A DNA stretch of 19,172 nucleotides from an uncultured Lachnospiraceae bacterium (GCA_937950565.1 CALFCS010000093.1:1-19172); one strand, 5' to 3'. Shown: positions 1 through 6,766, numbered from the stretch's first letter. Notes: generated from the letters alone by a model not told the origin. Numbers and translations are program-made.

Positions 1-1079
1 CCCATTGCATGCATCAGAAGGAAGTTTGTCGGATCTGCCTCAGCGCCGACCTTCTGTGATACACGGGCTGCCATAGGAACCGCAGATACTCCGGCTGAAC
101 CAATCAGCGGATTAACTTTTCCACCCGTAACAATGCACATCAATTTACCGAACAATACTCCGGCTGCTGTACCGAATGCGAATGCTACCAGACCAAGAAT
201 TACGATTTTAATCGTATCCCAGTTCAGGAACGCCTCCGCACTTGTTGTTGCACCTACGGATGTACCAAGCAGGATAACTACGATGTACATCAGCGCGTTG
301 GATGCTGTCTCTGTCAGCTGTCTTACTACACCTGACTCACGGAACAGGTTACCAAGCATCAGCATACCTACCAGTGGAGCTGTTGTAGGAAGAATCACAC
401 ATACTACAATGGTAACAATAATCGGGAAAAGAATTCTTTCCAGCTTGGATACTGGTCTTAACTGTTCCATTTTAATCTTACGTTCTTTTTCTGTCGTAAG
501 AAGCTTCATGATTGGTGGCTGGATAATTGGTACCAGTGACATATAAGAATATGCCGCCACCGCAATCGGTCCCATAATATCTGTCTGTTGCAGTTTACCT
601 GCAAGGAAGATGGAAGTCGGGCCATCTGCACCACCAATGATTGAGATTGCTGCTGCTGCCTTGTCAGAGAATCCCATCGCCATAGCTCCCAGATATGCTG
701 CAAAAATACCAAACTGTGCTGCAGCTCCTAACAGGAAGCTCTTCGGGTTTGCAATCAACGGTCCAAAGTCTGTCATCGCACCTACACCGAGGAAGATAAG
801 AGACGGCAGAATTGCCCATTCATCTAATTTATAAAAGTAATAAAGAAGTCCGCCTGCGCCATTTGCTGATTCTTCTGCATGAAGCATAATATCAGGATAG
901 ATATTAACAAGCAGCATACCGAATGCGATCGGTACTAAAAGCAGAGGCTCGAACTCATGCCTGATTGCCAGATATAGGAAAAAACATGCTACGGCAATCA
1001 TAGCCAGATTACCCCATGTAAGACTGAAAAACGCTGTCTGATGCACGAGGTTTCCCAATGTTGTTGTAATATATTCCAT
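1..1079 (-). CDS. Sodium ion-translocating decarboxylase beta subunit (OadB/GcdB/MmdB family), 3' end cut by window
   Basis: This is the integral membrane subunit that decarboxylates carboxybiotin and exports Na+. The frame starts at ATG 1077-1079 (MEYITTTLGN) and stays open to the window edge, giving 359 residues. The visible end, NFLLMHAMG, is a conserved C-terminal segment of the family, so probably only a few tens of residues are missing. The protein is very hydrophobic with many membrane segments. The family's sodium/carboxybiotin-site motif GGADGPTSIF is present near residues 149-158, with Asp152 matching the essential aspartate known from Klebsiella OadB. A GGAGG site lies 7 bases before the ATG. 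It is the last visible gene of a four-gene operon, 36 bases after the biotin carrier. Family assignment is secure; the sequence does not tell which substrate the complex uses. Confidence 0.95.
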   Translation of the reverse strand, partial: MEYITTTLGNLVHQTAFFSLTWGNLAMIAVACFFLYLAIRHEFEPLLLVPIAFGMLLVNIYPDIMLHAEESANGAGGLLYYFYKLDEWAILPSLIFLGVGAMTDFGPLIANPKSFLLGAAAQFGIFAAYLGAMAMGFSDKAAAAISIIGGADGPTSIFLAGKLQQTDIMGPIAVAAYSYMSLVPIIQPPIMKLLTTEKERKIKMEQLRPVSKLERILFPIIVTIVVCVILPTTAPLVGMLMLGNLFRESGVVRQLTETASNALMYIVVILLGTSVGATTSAEAFLNWDTIKIVILGLVAFAFGTAAGVLFGKLMCIVTGGKVNPLIGSAGVSAVPMAARVSQKVGAEADPTNFLLMHAM

Positions 1080-1115
1080 TTCTTAACCTCCAGTCGTGTT
1101 CATATCAGAACTGTA

Positions 1116-1481
1116 TTAGTTCAATGTCGCTAATACTGCTCCGGATTCGATTGCATCGCCGACAGCTACATCAATACTTGCAACTGTTCCGTCTTCCGGT
1201 GCTACAACTGGAATCTCCATCTTCATCGCCTCAATAATAACTACAGCATCACCCTTCTTAACACTTGCACCTACATTTGCTTCGATCTTAAATACTTTTC
1301 CTGCTGCTCCTGCTTTTACTTCGATGGAACCTGCTCCTGCTTTTGCTGCCGGTGCTGCCTTTGGTGCTGCTACAGGCGCTGCTGCTCTCGGTGCTGCTGC
1401 AACCGGTGCCGCCCCTGCTCCTGCTTCTTCTACAGTTACATCATATACATTTCCATTTACTGTAATGGTATAATTTTTCAT
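1116..1481 (-). CDS. Biotin carrier (biotinyl) subunit of the decarboxylase
   Basis: This is a 121-residue biotin acceptor protein that carries CO2 as carboxybiotin from the carboxyltransferase to the membrane beta subunit. Residues 1-20 form a short beta-rich start (MKNYTITVNGNVYDV). Residues 20-50 are an Ala/Pro-rich flexible linker. Residues 51-121 are a biotinyl/lipoyl domain with the biotinylation motif EAMKM, the target being Lys87. Length and layout match the gamma subunits of methylmalonyl-CoA and glutaconyl-CoA decarboxylases. An AAGGAGG site lies 9 bases before the ATG. It is 24 bases after the OadG-type gene and 36 bases before the beta subunit, so the genes are probably co-transcribed. 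The function is clear; partner specificity comes only from the operon. Confidence 0.95.
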   Translation of the reverse strand: MKNYTITVNGNVYDVTVEEAGAGAAPVAAAPRAAAPVAAPKAAPAAKAGAGSIEVKAGAAGKVFKIEANVGASVKKGDAVVIIEAMKMEIPVVAPEDGTVASIDVAVGDAIESGAVLATLN

Positions 1482-1505
1482 TTTTAATATCCTCCTTGAA
1501 TGTAA

Positions 1506-2270
1506 TTATGCTTTCCATTTATTTGACGGGCGGCGTCTGATGCTGCGTACAACAAATCCGTCCGTACTTGTTCCCTCTGCCGCTGCAATTGCTGCAGAAA
1601 TAACTGCTATCAGCTCAAGATTATCTGTCTCTTTTGCTTTTGCTGCTGCAACCGGTGCTGCCGGCGCTGCTGTTTTTGTTCCCTCTGCCGCTTTCTTCGA
1701 GCCTTTCTCGAATTTTGAAATATACTTAAACAGAGAAATAATGAATGAAATCAGAATCAGAACCGCAAATACTGTTCCCATTCCAAGAAGCGTATTCAGC
1801 CCTGCCTTTTTCAATATCTCTGGAAGCGTAAATTTTGCGTTTATTGTTGTCGTCTCCAGATATGATTTCTCATCAAAGGTAAATACAATTTCAGCGTCTC
1901 TCTCAGCAAAATTTGCCAACGTTGATACTGTAATACCATCTGCATCTGCCTCGTATGAAAAATCGCCGTGTCCCATATACTCACCGCACTCTTCCACACC
2001 GGCTTTCCAGCTTTCAACAGAGCTATTGAAGCTCTCCGGGGTAAAAAGCACGCCCATCTGCAGTAATGTGAATTCCTGCTGCAGTTCAGAACCCTTGTTC
2101 CAGTTTTCGAATGACTCATCATCCATATTCTGGCAGCTTTCTATCAGAAATTCTATCATCTGTTCGATACTTGCTTTGTCATATTCAACGGCTTCTTCCT
2201 TCTTCGCACATCCGGTAAACACAAGAATCATCGTAAGCAGGCAGAACAGTAAGCTAATTTTTTTCTTCAC
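1506..2270 (-). CDS. OadG-family small subunit with N-terminal lipoprotein-like extracytoplasmic domain
   Basis: The C-terminal part is typical of the OadG/MmdD subunit that holds Na+-pump decarboxylases together: one membrane segment (about residues 158-181), a charged and Ala/Pro-rich linker, and a conserved tail with LELIAVISAAIAAAEG and a basic, Trp-containing end. Unusually, about 150 residues precede it. They begin with a lipoprotein signal peptide (KKK start, hydrophobic core, lipobox VFTGC, Cys21), followed by a hydrophilic domain of about 130 residues that looks DUF3887/NTF2-like (low certainty). I chose the GTG at 2268-2270 because AGAGG sits 8 bases upstream and it gives a clean signal peptide. 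An ATG at 2295-2297 would add nine residues, overlap the upstream gene and lack a good ribosome site. Usual OadG proteins are about 80-120 residues, so 254 is long. Its position between the alpha and biotin subunits matches mmdD. Confidence 0.85.
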   Translation of the reverse strand: MKKKISLLFCLLTMILVFTGCAKKEEAVEYDKASIEQMIEFLIESCQNMDDESFENWNKGSELQQEFTLLQMGVLFTPESFNSSVESWKAGVEECGEYMGHGDFSYEADADGITVSTLANFAERDAEIVFTFDEKSYLETTTINAKFTLPEILKKAGLNTLLGMGTVFAVLILISFIISLFKYISKFEKGSKKAAEGTKTAAPAAPVAAAKAKETDNLELIAVISAAIAAAEGTSTDGFVVRSIRRRPSNKWKA

Positions 2271-2273
2271 TTG

Positions 2274-2284
2274 CCTCACCTCTC
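2274..2284 (-). promoter_or_regulatory. Ribosome binding site that decides the GTG start of the OadG-type gene
   Basis: The minus strand reads GAGAGGTGAGG directly upstream of GTG 2268-2270. The AGAGG part is 8 bases from the GTG, a normal spacing. It starts at the stop codon of the carboxyltransferase gene (TAG at 2284-2286), which fits translational coupling between the two subunits. Confidence 0.65.
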
Positions 2285-3723
2285 TAAACTGTTCCATGTT
2301 TTTTCATCGGACGATCTTCTCTTTTTGTAAATAACATCTCAAATGCTCCGATTACATATTTTCTTGTATCGGCAGGTTCAATGATTGTATCTACATATCC
2401 TCTTCTTGCTGCTGAAAGCGGGCTTGACTGTAATTCTTTATATTCTGCCGCTTTCTCTTTAATCGTATCTGCATCCTTGTCCGCATACATAATCTTTGCT
2501 GCAAGTGCCGCGTCCATCATTCCAATCTCAGCAGTCGGCCATGCATATACCATATCTGCTCCGATGGATTTGCTGTTCATTGTAATATAAGCGCTTCCAA
2601 ATGCTTTTCCAACAATTACATTTACTTTCGGTACAGTTGCATTTGCAAAAGCATAAGTAAGTTTTGCTGCTGCTTTTGCCAGACCTTTTTCTGAACATTT
2701 GGATGCTGTAAATCCTGCTACATTTGTAAGTGTAAGGACAGGAATATTAAATGCATCACAGAATTCAACAAATTCTGCTGCTTTTCTTGCTCCTCCTACA
2801 GATAAAGAACCATCAAATTCTGCAATAACTTCTGCATTTTCATCATAAACTTTAGAGCGGTTGGCAACTGCTCCCACTGTCATGCCATTCAGCCGGATAA
2901 AACCTGTTACCATATCTTTTGCATAATGCTTCTTTGTCTCAAAGAACACACCATTATCTGAAATCTGGGAAAGTGCGATTGCAGTATCTTCTGCTGCGTT
3001 TTCGATTCCTGCACAGACACGGTTCAGGTCATCTGTACATTCCTCATATGCCGCATTTTCTTCGTTATTACACGGAAGCATGCTTACAAGCGCACGAATA
3101 TTGCCAAGAATCTCTTCTTCGCTTCCTATATCATCTACAAGTCCTGCTTTTTCACTCTGGAAGCTTGCAGAAGATGTATCACATCTGGAAATTTCATTTC
3201 CCGGAATTGCATTCGGAGAATTTACAAATAATTTTGCCTTTTCTGCCTCCATAAATGTAAAGTCCGTAAGAGCCGGAACTACGGATAATCCGCCTCCGCA
3301 CGTCCCGAAGATTGCTGTGATCTGTGGAATTACTCCTGATGCAAGTGTCTGCTTCATATAGAGGCTTCCAAATGCTTCCAGCGCATCTGTTGCTTCCTGA
3401 AGTCTAAGACCTGCACAATCTACAAGACCAATTACCGGCGCTCCCATTTTCATTGCCATATCATAGATATTCGCAATTTTCTTTGCATGCATTTCACCGA
3501 TTGCTCCATTTAGTACAGAAGCATCTTGGCTATATACATACACCAAATTTCCATCGATAACACCGTAACCGGTAATGACACCGTCTGCCGGAGTATCTTT
3601 TTCCTGCATGTTAAAATCAGTAGCTCTGGCCGTGACTGCTCCACCGATTTCAACAAAGCTGCCTGCATCAAGCAATCCTGAAATTCTATTGCCTGCTGCA
3701 TTTCCTTTTGCTATGCTGCCCAT
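2284..3723 (-). CDS. Acyl-CoA carboxyltransferase (decarboxylase alpha subunit, MmdA/PccB-like)
   Basis: This is a 479-residue carboxyltransferase of the acyl-CoA carboxylase/decarboxylase family. It should move the carboxyl group of an acyl-CoA substrate to biotin. The two crotonase-like halves are visible: residues about 10-220 with GVITGYGVIDG, EMHAKKI and the first oxyanion region (VDCAGLRLQE 101-110, GTCGGGLSVVP 140-150), and about 260-479 with ATVPKVNVIVGKAFGSAY (362-379) and RGYVDTIIEPADTRKY (441-456). It starts at the ATG behind GGAGGG (8 bases). It lacks the extra N-terminal helix of Veillonella-type MmdA (about 510 residues). The classical DSGGARIQE and DVPGF motifs are replaced by DCAGLRLQE and TNVAGF, so this is a diverged subfamily and methylmalonyl-CoA is not assured as substrate. 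It is the first gene of the operon, with a promoter at 3783-3811. Confidence 0.9.
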   Translation of the reverse strand: MGSIAKGNAAGNRISGLLDAGSFVEIGGAVTARATDFNMQEKDTPADGVITGYGVIDGNLVYVYSQDASVLNGAIGEMHAKKIANIYDMAMKMGAPVIGLVDCAGLRLQEATDALEAFGSLYMKQTLASGVIPQITAIFGTCGGGLSVVPALTDFTFMEAEKAKLFVNSPNAIPGNEISRCDTSSASFQSEKAGLVDDIGSEEEILGNIRALVSMLPCNNEENAAYEECTDDLNRVCAGIENAAEDTAIALSQISDNGVFFETKKHYAKDMVTGFIRLNGMTVGAVANRSKVYDENAEVIAEFDGSLSVGGARKAAEFVEFCDAFNIPVLTLTNVAGFTASKCSEKGLAKAAAKLTYAFANATVPKVNVIVGKAFGSAYITMNSKSIGADMVYAWPTAEIGMMDAALAAKIMYADKDADTIKEKAAEYKELQSSPLSAARRGYVDTIIEPADTRKYVIGAFEMLFTKREDRPMKKHGTV

Positions 3724-3782
3724 AGTCTAGCCCTCCATTTTCTTACATTATTTTAAAGTAAACTCAAATTTTTGCCTATTAT

Positions 3783-3811
3783 ATTATATTCTTTTTTTTT
3801 CCATACTGCAA
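3783..3811 (-). promoter_or_regulatory. Sigma-A-type promoter of the decarboxylase operon
   Basis: On the minus strand, TTGCAG (3806-3811) and a perfect TATAAT (3783-3788) are separated by 17 bases that include an A9 run. Transcription should start near 3776, leaving a leader of about 50 bases before the carboxyltransferase ATG. A second, overlapping TATAAT register lies at 3778-3783. Confidence 0.7.
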
Positions 3812-3837
3812 TACCTTTTCATGATTTCTGACGGTTT

Positions 3838-3859
3838 TTGACAATATTTTGACAATATA
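3838..3859. repeat. Two tandem 11-bp repeats TTGACAATATT/TTGACAATATA
   Basis: TTGACAATAT occurs at 3838-3847 and again at 3849-3858, exactly 11 bases apart, so both copies face the same side of the helix. They lie about 62-82 bases upstream of the predicted start of the decarboxylase operon, a usual place for an activator site. No regulator is shown; the copies could also be AT-rich coincidence. Confidence 0.6.
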
Positions 3860-3863
3860 GTAG

Positions 3864-3949
3864 AACAGTTCAGCCATAGCCCATTTGTGTGTGAATCACG
3901 CTTGCATGAATGTACACACAAATGGAGCTATGGGCGTGCCTGAACTGTT
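3864..3949. repeat. Long imperfect palindrome (86 bp) between leuA and the decarboxylase operon
   Basis: Three nested pairs of arms are perfect complements: AACAGTTCAG (3864-3873) with CTGAACTGTT (3940-3949), CCATAGC (3874-3880) with GCTATGG (3927-3933), and CCATTTGTGTGT (3881-3892) with ACACACAAATGG (3914-3925). That gives 29 base pairs with a 1-base bulge, a 6-base bulge (GCGTGC, 3934-3939) and a 21-base loop. Loop bases CACGC (3897-3901) complement GCGTG in the bulge (3934-3938), so a pseudoknot is possible. No T-run follows on either strand, so it is not a textbook terminator, although it lies 17 bases after the leuA stop. It may be a dispersed palindromic repeat of the genome. Confidence 0.85.
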
Positions 3950-3965
3950 ACGTATGGAATCGTTT

Positions 3966-5954
3966 TTATTTCTGATTCCGGAACTGTACCGGAGTCATAT
4001 TATATGTTTTTTTGAATAATCTGTTGAAATGCTCCACATTCTGATATCCTACGGTAAGCGCTATGTTCTCCACCGTCATACTGCTTCCTTTCAGAAGCGC
4101 TCTTGCCTTTTTCATCCGTATCTTTTTCACAAGATCCCCAAAAGTCATACCGGATTTTTCTTTAATATATTTGGATATATATGGCTTTGACAAGAAGAAA
4201 TGCTTCGCCAAATCTTCCAGTGTAATATCAATATAATTTGCCTGAATGTAATTCATGATCTCAATCATTCTTGCATCTTTACAGCCGTCTGCACTTCCAA
4301 TCTCTTCAATCTTATTGACTGCCACGATTAAAGCTTCGATGGACGCTTTGATAATATCCGCGTCAATACCTACTCCCCAGAAGGTTCTGCCTTTACATAC
4401 AATTCCCACATAGGCCGCCGCTTTTGAAGAGGAACCCTTGGAAAGCGTATGCTCCTCATAATATCTTAATTCATAGCTGATATTAAAATACTGTTTGATT
4501 GCATTGCTTACTGCATCCAGTCGTCCATTTCCGATTGCTGTAATCACTCTGCTCTCGCCGCCATGATTGATCGTTGCTTCTGCCGTAATACCATCAATCT
4601 GTTTAAAATGACATTCATCAATATGAAAGACCGGTTTGGTATTAATATAGTTATCGGAGAATATCTGATATACCCATTCCGGATTCAATTCTTTATGTGC
4701 CTTATCTGACACATCCTTTACCAGATATCCGACTTCTTCTCTCATTTCCTTCGGAAGATTAATTCCGTGACTCTGTTTGAGAATGTAATTCACACCGCCC
4801 TTACCGGACTGACTGTTAATACGGATGACATCTGAATCATATCTCCGCCCAACATCCTTCGGGTCAATCGGAAGATATGGAACCGTCCACTTTTCACAGT
4901 TCTTTTCTTCCCGCCAGTTCATACCTTTGGCAATCGCATCCTGATGGGAACCGGAAAATGCTGTAAATACCAAATCGCCGGCATATGGCTGACGTTCGTA
5001 TACATGCATTCTCGTAAGCCGTTCATAAGTCTCACGAATCTCAGACATATTGGAAAAGTCAAGCTTTGGATCCACACCATGGGAATACATATTCATTGCC
5101 ATTGTAATAATATCCACATTACCTGTACGCTCTCCGTTACCAAAAAGGGTTCCTTCAATACGGTCTGCGCCCGCGAGAACTCCAAGCTCTGCTGTTGCAA
5201 CACCGCATCCTCTGTCGTTATGCGGATGCAGACAGAGAATCACATTTTCCCTGTAATTCAAATGCTTGTGCACATACTCAAGCTGGCTGGCAAACACATG
5301 CGGCATCGCATTTTCCACAGTCGTCGGAATATTAATAATTGCCTTCTTATCAGCCGTCGGTTTCCACACATCAAGAACCGCATTACATACTTCTACTGCA
5401 TAATCAACCTCCGTTCCCGGAAAACTTTCCGGGCTGTACTGGAAGGTAAAGTTTCCATCTGTTTCAGAAGCAAGCTTCAAAAGAAGTTCTGCGCCATCAA
5501 CAGCAATTTTCTTAATCTCCTCTTTACTCCTCCTGAACACCTGCTCTCTTTGTGCTACAGATGTCGAATTATACAGATGAATCACTGCATGAGGAGCGCC
5601 TTTTACAGCCTCAAATGTCTTTTTAATAATATGTTCCCTTGCCTGTGTCAGAACCTGTACTGTTACGTCATCCGGAATCATATCTTTTTCAATCAATGTT
5701 CTCATGAACTGGTATTCTGTCTCAGATGCTGCCGGAAATCCTACTTCAATCTCTTTAAAGCCGATTTTTACAAGAAGCTTGAAGAACTCCAGCTTTTCTT
5801 CCAGACTCATAGGCTCAATCAGCGCCTGGTTACCGTCACGCAGATCAACGCTGCACCAAATCGGTGGCTTTTCGATATAATCCTTTTTTGCCCAATCATA
5901 AGTCACTTCCGGAGGCATAAAATAAGTTCTCTCATATTTCTGGTAATTTTTCAT
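3966..5954 (-). CDS. leuA: 2-isopropylmalate synthase fused to a C-terminal AraC-type DNA-binding domain
   Basis: LeuA condenses acetyl-CoA with 2-oxoisovalerate, the first committed step of leucine synthesis. This is the long form (yeast/Corynebacterium type). Residues 33-310 are the catalytic barrel with SVDLRDGNQAL (35-45), metal-binding HPHNDRG (243-249) and GNGERTGN (272-279). A linker follows, then the leucine-sensing LeuA dimer domain (about 430-550) with KGSSSKAAAYVGI and FWGVGIDADI. After that, where normal enzymes end, about 100 further residues (563-660) form a complete AraC/XylS double helix-turn-helix: ITLEDLAKHFFLSKPYISKYIKE and IALTVGYQNVEHFNRLFKKTY, ending MTPVQFRNQK. I chose the ATG at 5952-5954 because AGAGAGG sits 8 bases upstream; a GTG at 5972 would include the ribosome site in the gene. 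No leuB, leuC or leuD is nearby. Enzyme identity is secure; DNA binding is inferred. Confidence 0.95.
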   Translation of the reverse strand: MKNYQKYERTYFMPPEVTYDWAKKDYIEKPPIWCSVDLRDGNQALIEPMSLEEKLEFFKLLVKIGFKEIEVGFPAASETEYQFMRTLIEKDMIPDDVTVQVLTQAREHIIKKTFEAVKGAPHAVIHLYNSTSVAQREQVFRRSKEEIKKIAVDGAELLLKLASETDGNFTFQYSPESFPGTEVDYAVEVCNAVLDVWKPTADKKAIINIPTTVENAMPHVFASQLEYVHKHLNYRENVILCLHPHNDRGCGVATAELGVLAGADRIEGTLFGNGERTGNVDIITMAMNMYSHGVDPKLDFSNMSEIRETYERLTRMHVYERQPYAGDLVFTAFSGSHQDAIAKGMNWREEKNCEKWTVPYLPIDPKDVGRRYDSDVIRINSQSGKGGVNYILKQSHGINLPKEMREEVGYLVKDVSDKAHKELNPEWVYQIFSDNYINTKPVFHIDECHFKQIDGITAEATINHGGESRVITAIGNGRLDAVSNAIKQYFNISYELRYYEEHTLSKGSSSKAAAYVGIVCKGRTFWGVGIDADIIKASIEALIVAVNKIEEIGSADGCKDARMIEIMNYIQANYIDITLEDLAKHFFLSKPYISKYIKEKSGMTFGDLVKKIRMKKARALLKGSSMTVENIALTVGYQNVEHFNRLFKKTYNMTPVQFRNQK

Positions 5955-5962
5955 GTTATCAA

Positions 5963-5969
5963 CCTCTCT
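5963..5969 (-). promoter_or_regulatory. leuA: Ribosome binding site that decides the leuA start
   Basis: AGAGAGG on the minus strand lies 8 bases before ATG 5952-5954. It falls inside the frame that would start at the alternative GTG 5970-5972, which makes that longer start unlikely. Confidence 0.7.
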
Positions 5970-6008
5970 CACTAATTAAAATCAATCAATTAAATTGTCT
6001 TATTTTAA

Positions 6009-6050
6009 CACTTTCATTATACTAACATACGATATCCAAAAAGGAAAGTG
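6009..6050 (-). promoter_or_regulatory. leuA: Promoter region of leuA with bracketing inverted repeat
   Basis: A perfect TATAAT (minus strand, 6016-6021) predicts a start near 6009 and a leader of about 55 bases. At the matching -35 position the sequence is T/C-rich and has no good TTGACA match, as in activator-dependent promoters. The inverted repeat CACTTTC (6009-6015) and GAAAGTG (6044-6050) brackets the -10 box. A second inverted pair, ACAATTTT (6051-6058) and AAAATTGT (6088-6095), lies just upstream. The leader is too short for a T-box. A role for these repeats as operators is inference. Confidence 0.5.
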
Positions 6051-6094
6051 ACAATTTTAATCATTTTTATTGATGTTTTTTATTGTGAAAATTG

Positions 6095-6766
6095 TTATAT
6101 TTTTTCTACAACTTCTCCCTGTCTCTTATAAATGCTTTCTGCAGGAACATATCCCCTTACAGATGACAAAGGATAAATATTTGTGTGCGCTCCTACAACG
6201 CTTCCCGGATTCAATACTGTTCCACATCCTACTTCCACTTCATCTCCGAGCATTGCGCCGAATTTCTTCATTCCCGTCTCTATATTTCCTTCCGGAGTCT
6301 TTACAACAACCAATTTCTTGTCGGATTTTACATTTGAAGTAATAGAACCAGCTCCCATATGAGCTTTGTATCCCAAAATCGAATCTCCCACATAATTATA
6401 GTGCGGAACCTGTACTTTATTAAACAAAATTACGTTCTTAAGCTCTGTGGAATTTCCGACAACTGCTCCTTCCCCTACAATCGCATTTCCACGGATAAAT
6501 GCACACTGTCTGACCTCCGCATTTTTTCCGATAATTGCTGGACCGTTAATATAAGCGGATTCAAATACCTTAGCGGATTTCGCAATCCATACATTTTCCC
6601 CAATTTTGTCATATTCATCCTCTGGAAGAGTCTCCCCAAGTTCTACAATGAAGGAACTGATTTTAGGAAGTACCTCCCACGGATACGTCACCCCTTCAAA
6701 AATATCCTTTGCGATTGTCTCCTCCAATGTGTACAAATCTTTTACTGTCAAACCTTTCATCATCAT
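6095..6766 (-). CDS. Left-handed beta-helix (hexapeptide repeat) protein, GlmU acetyltransferase-domain-like
   Basis: This 223-residue protein consists of a helical N-terminal segment (about 1-50) and a left-handed parallel beta-helix (about 55-215) built of hexapeptide repeats such as IGENVW, IAKSAKV and AIVGEGAVVG. Residues 107-145, with ELKNVILFNKVQVPHYNYVG and GAGSITSN, closely resemble the acetyltransferase half of GlmU (VPH.SYVGD...GAGTITCN). There is no N-terminal nucleotidyltransferase domain, so it is not a complete GlmU. It is probably an acyltransferase or sugar-phosphate-related enzyme of unknown substrate. Three ATGs in a row follow AAGGAG at spacings of 2, 5 and 8 bases, so the true start may be the second or third. 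The first ATG overlaps the topB stop (ATGA), which suggests translational coupling. It is the last gene of the argH-topB series. Confidence 0.8.
   Translation of the reverse strand: MMMKGLTVKDLYTLEETIAKDIFEGVTYPWEVLPKISSFIVELGETLPEDEYDKIGENVWIAKSAKVFESAYINGPAIIGKNAEVRQCAFIRGNAIVGEGAVVGNSTELKNVILFNKVQVPHYNYVGDSILGYKAHMGAGSITSNVKSDKKLVVVKTPEGNIETGMKKFGAMLGDEVEVGCGTVLNPGSVVGAHTNIYPLSSVRGYVPAESIYKRQGEVVEKI

Noticed and set aside
1540..2334. 264-codon open frame on the plus strand
   Set aside because: It lies opposite the OadG-type gene and the end of the carboxyltransferase gene; the Ser/Ala/Phe-rich product mirrors their codon use.
3838..3877. Plus-strand promoter from the TTGACA boxes
   Set aside because: No TATAAT-like box lies 16-18 bases downstream of either copy, and it would only make leuA antisense RNA.
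4944..5975. 343-codon open frame on the plus strand
   Set aside because: It is antisense to leuA, whose protein is clearly real; composition is Cys/His/Ile-rich without any domain and no ribosome site was seen.
5955..6094. Possible leucine T-box or attenuator before leuA
   Set aside because: The gap is only 140 bases, with no T-box core, no leader peptide with leucine codons and no terminator hairpin.
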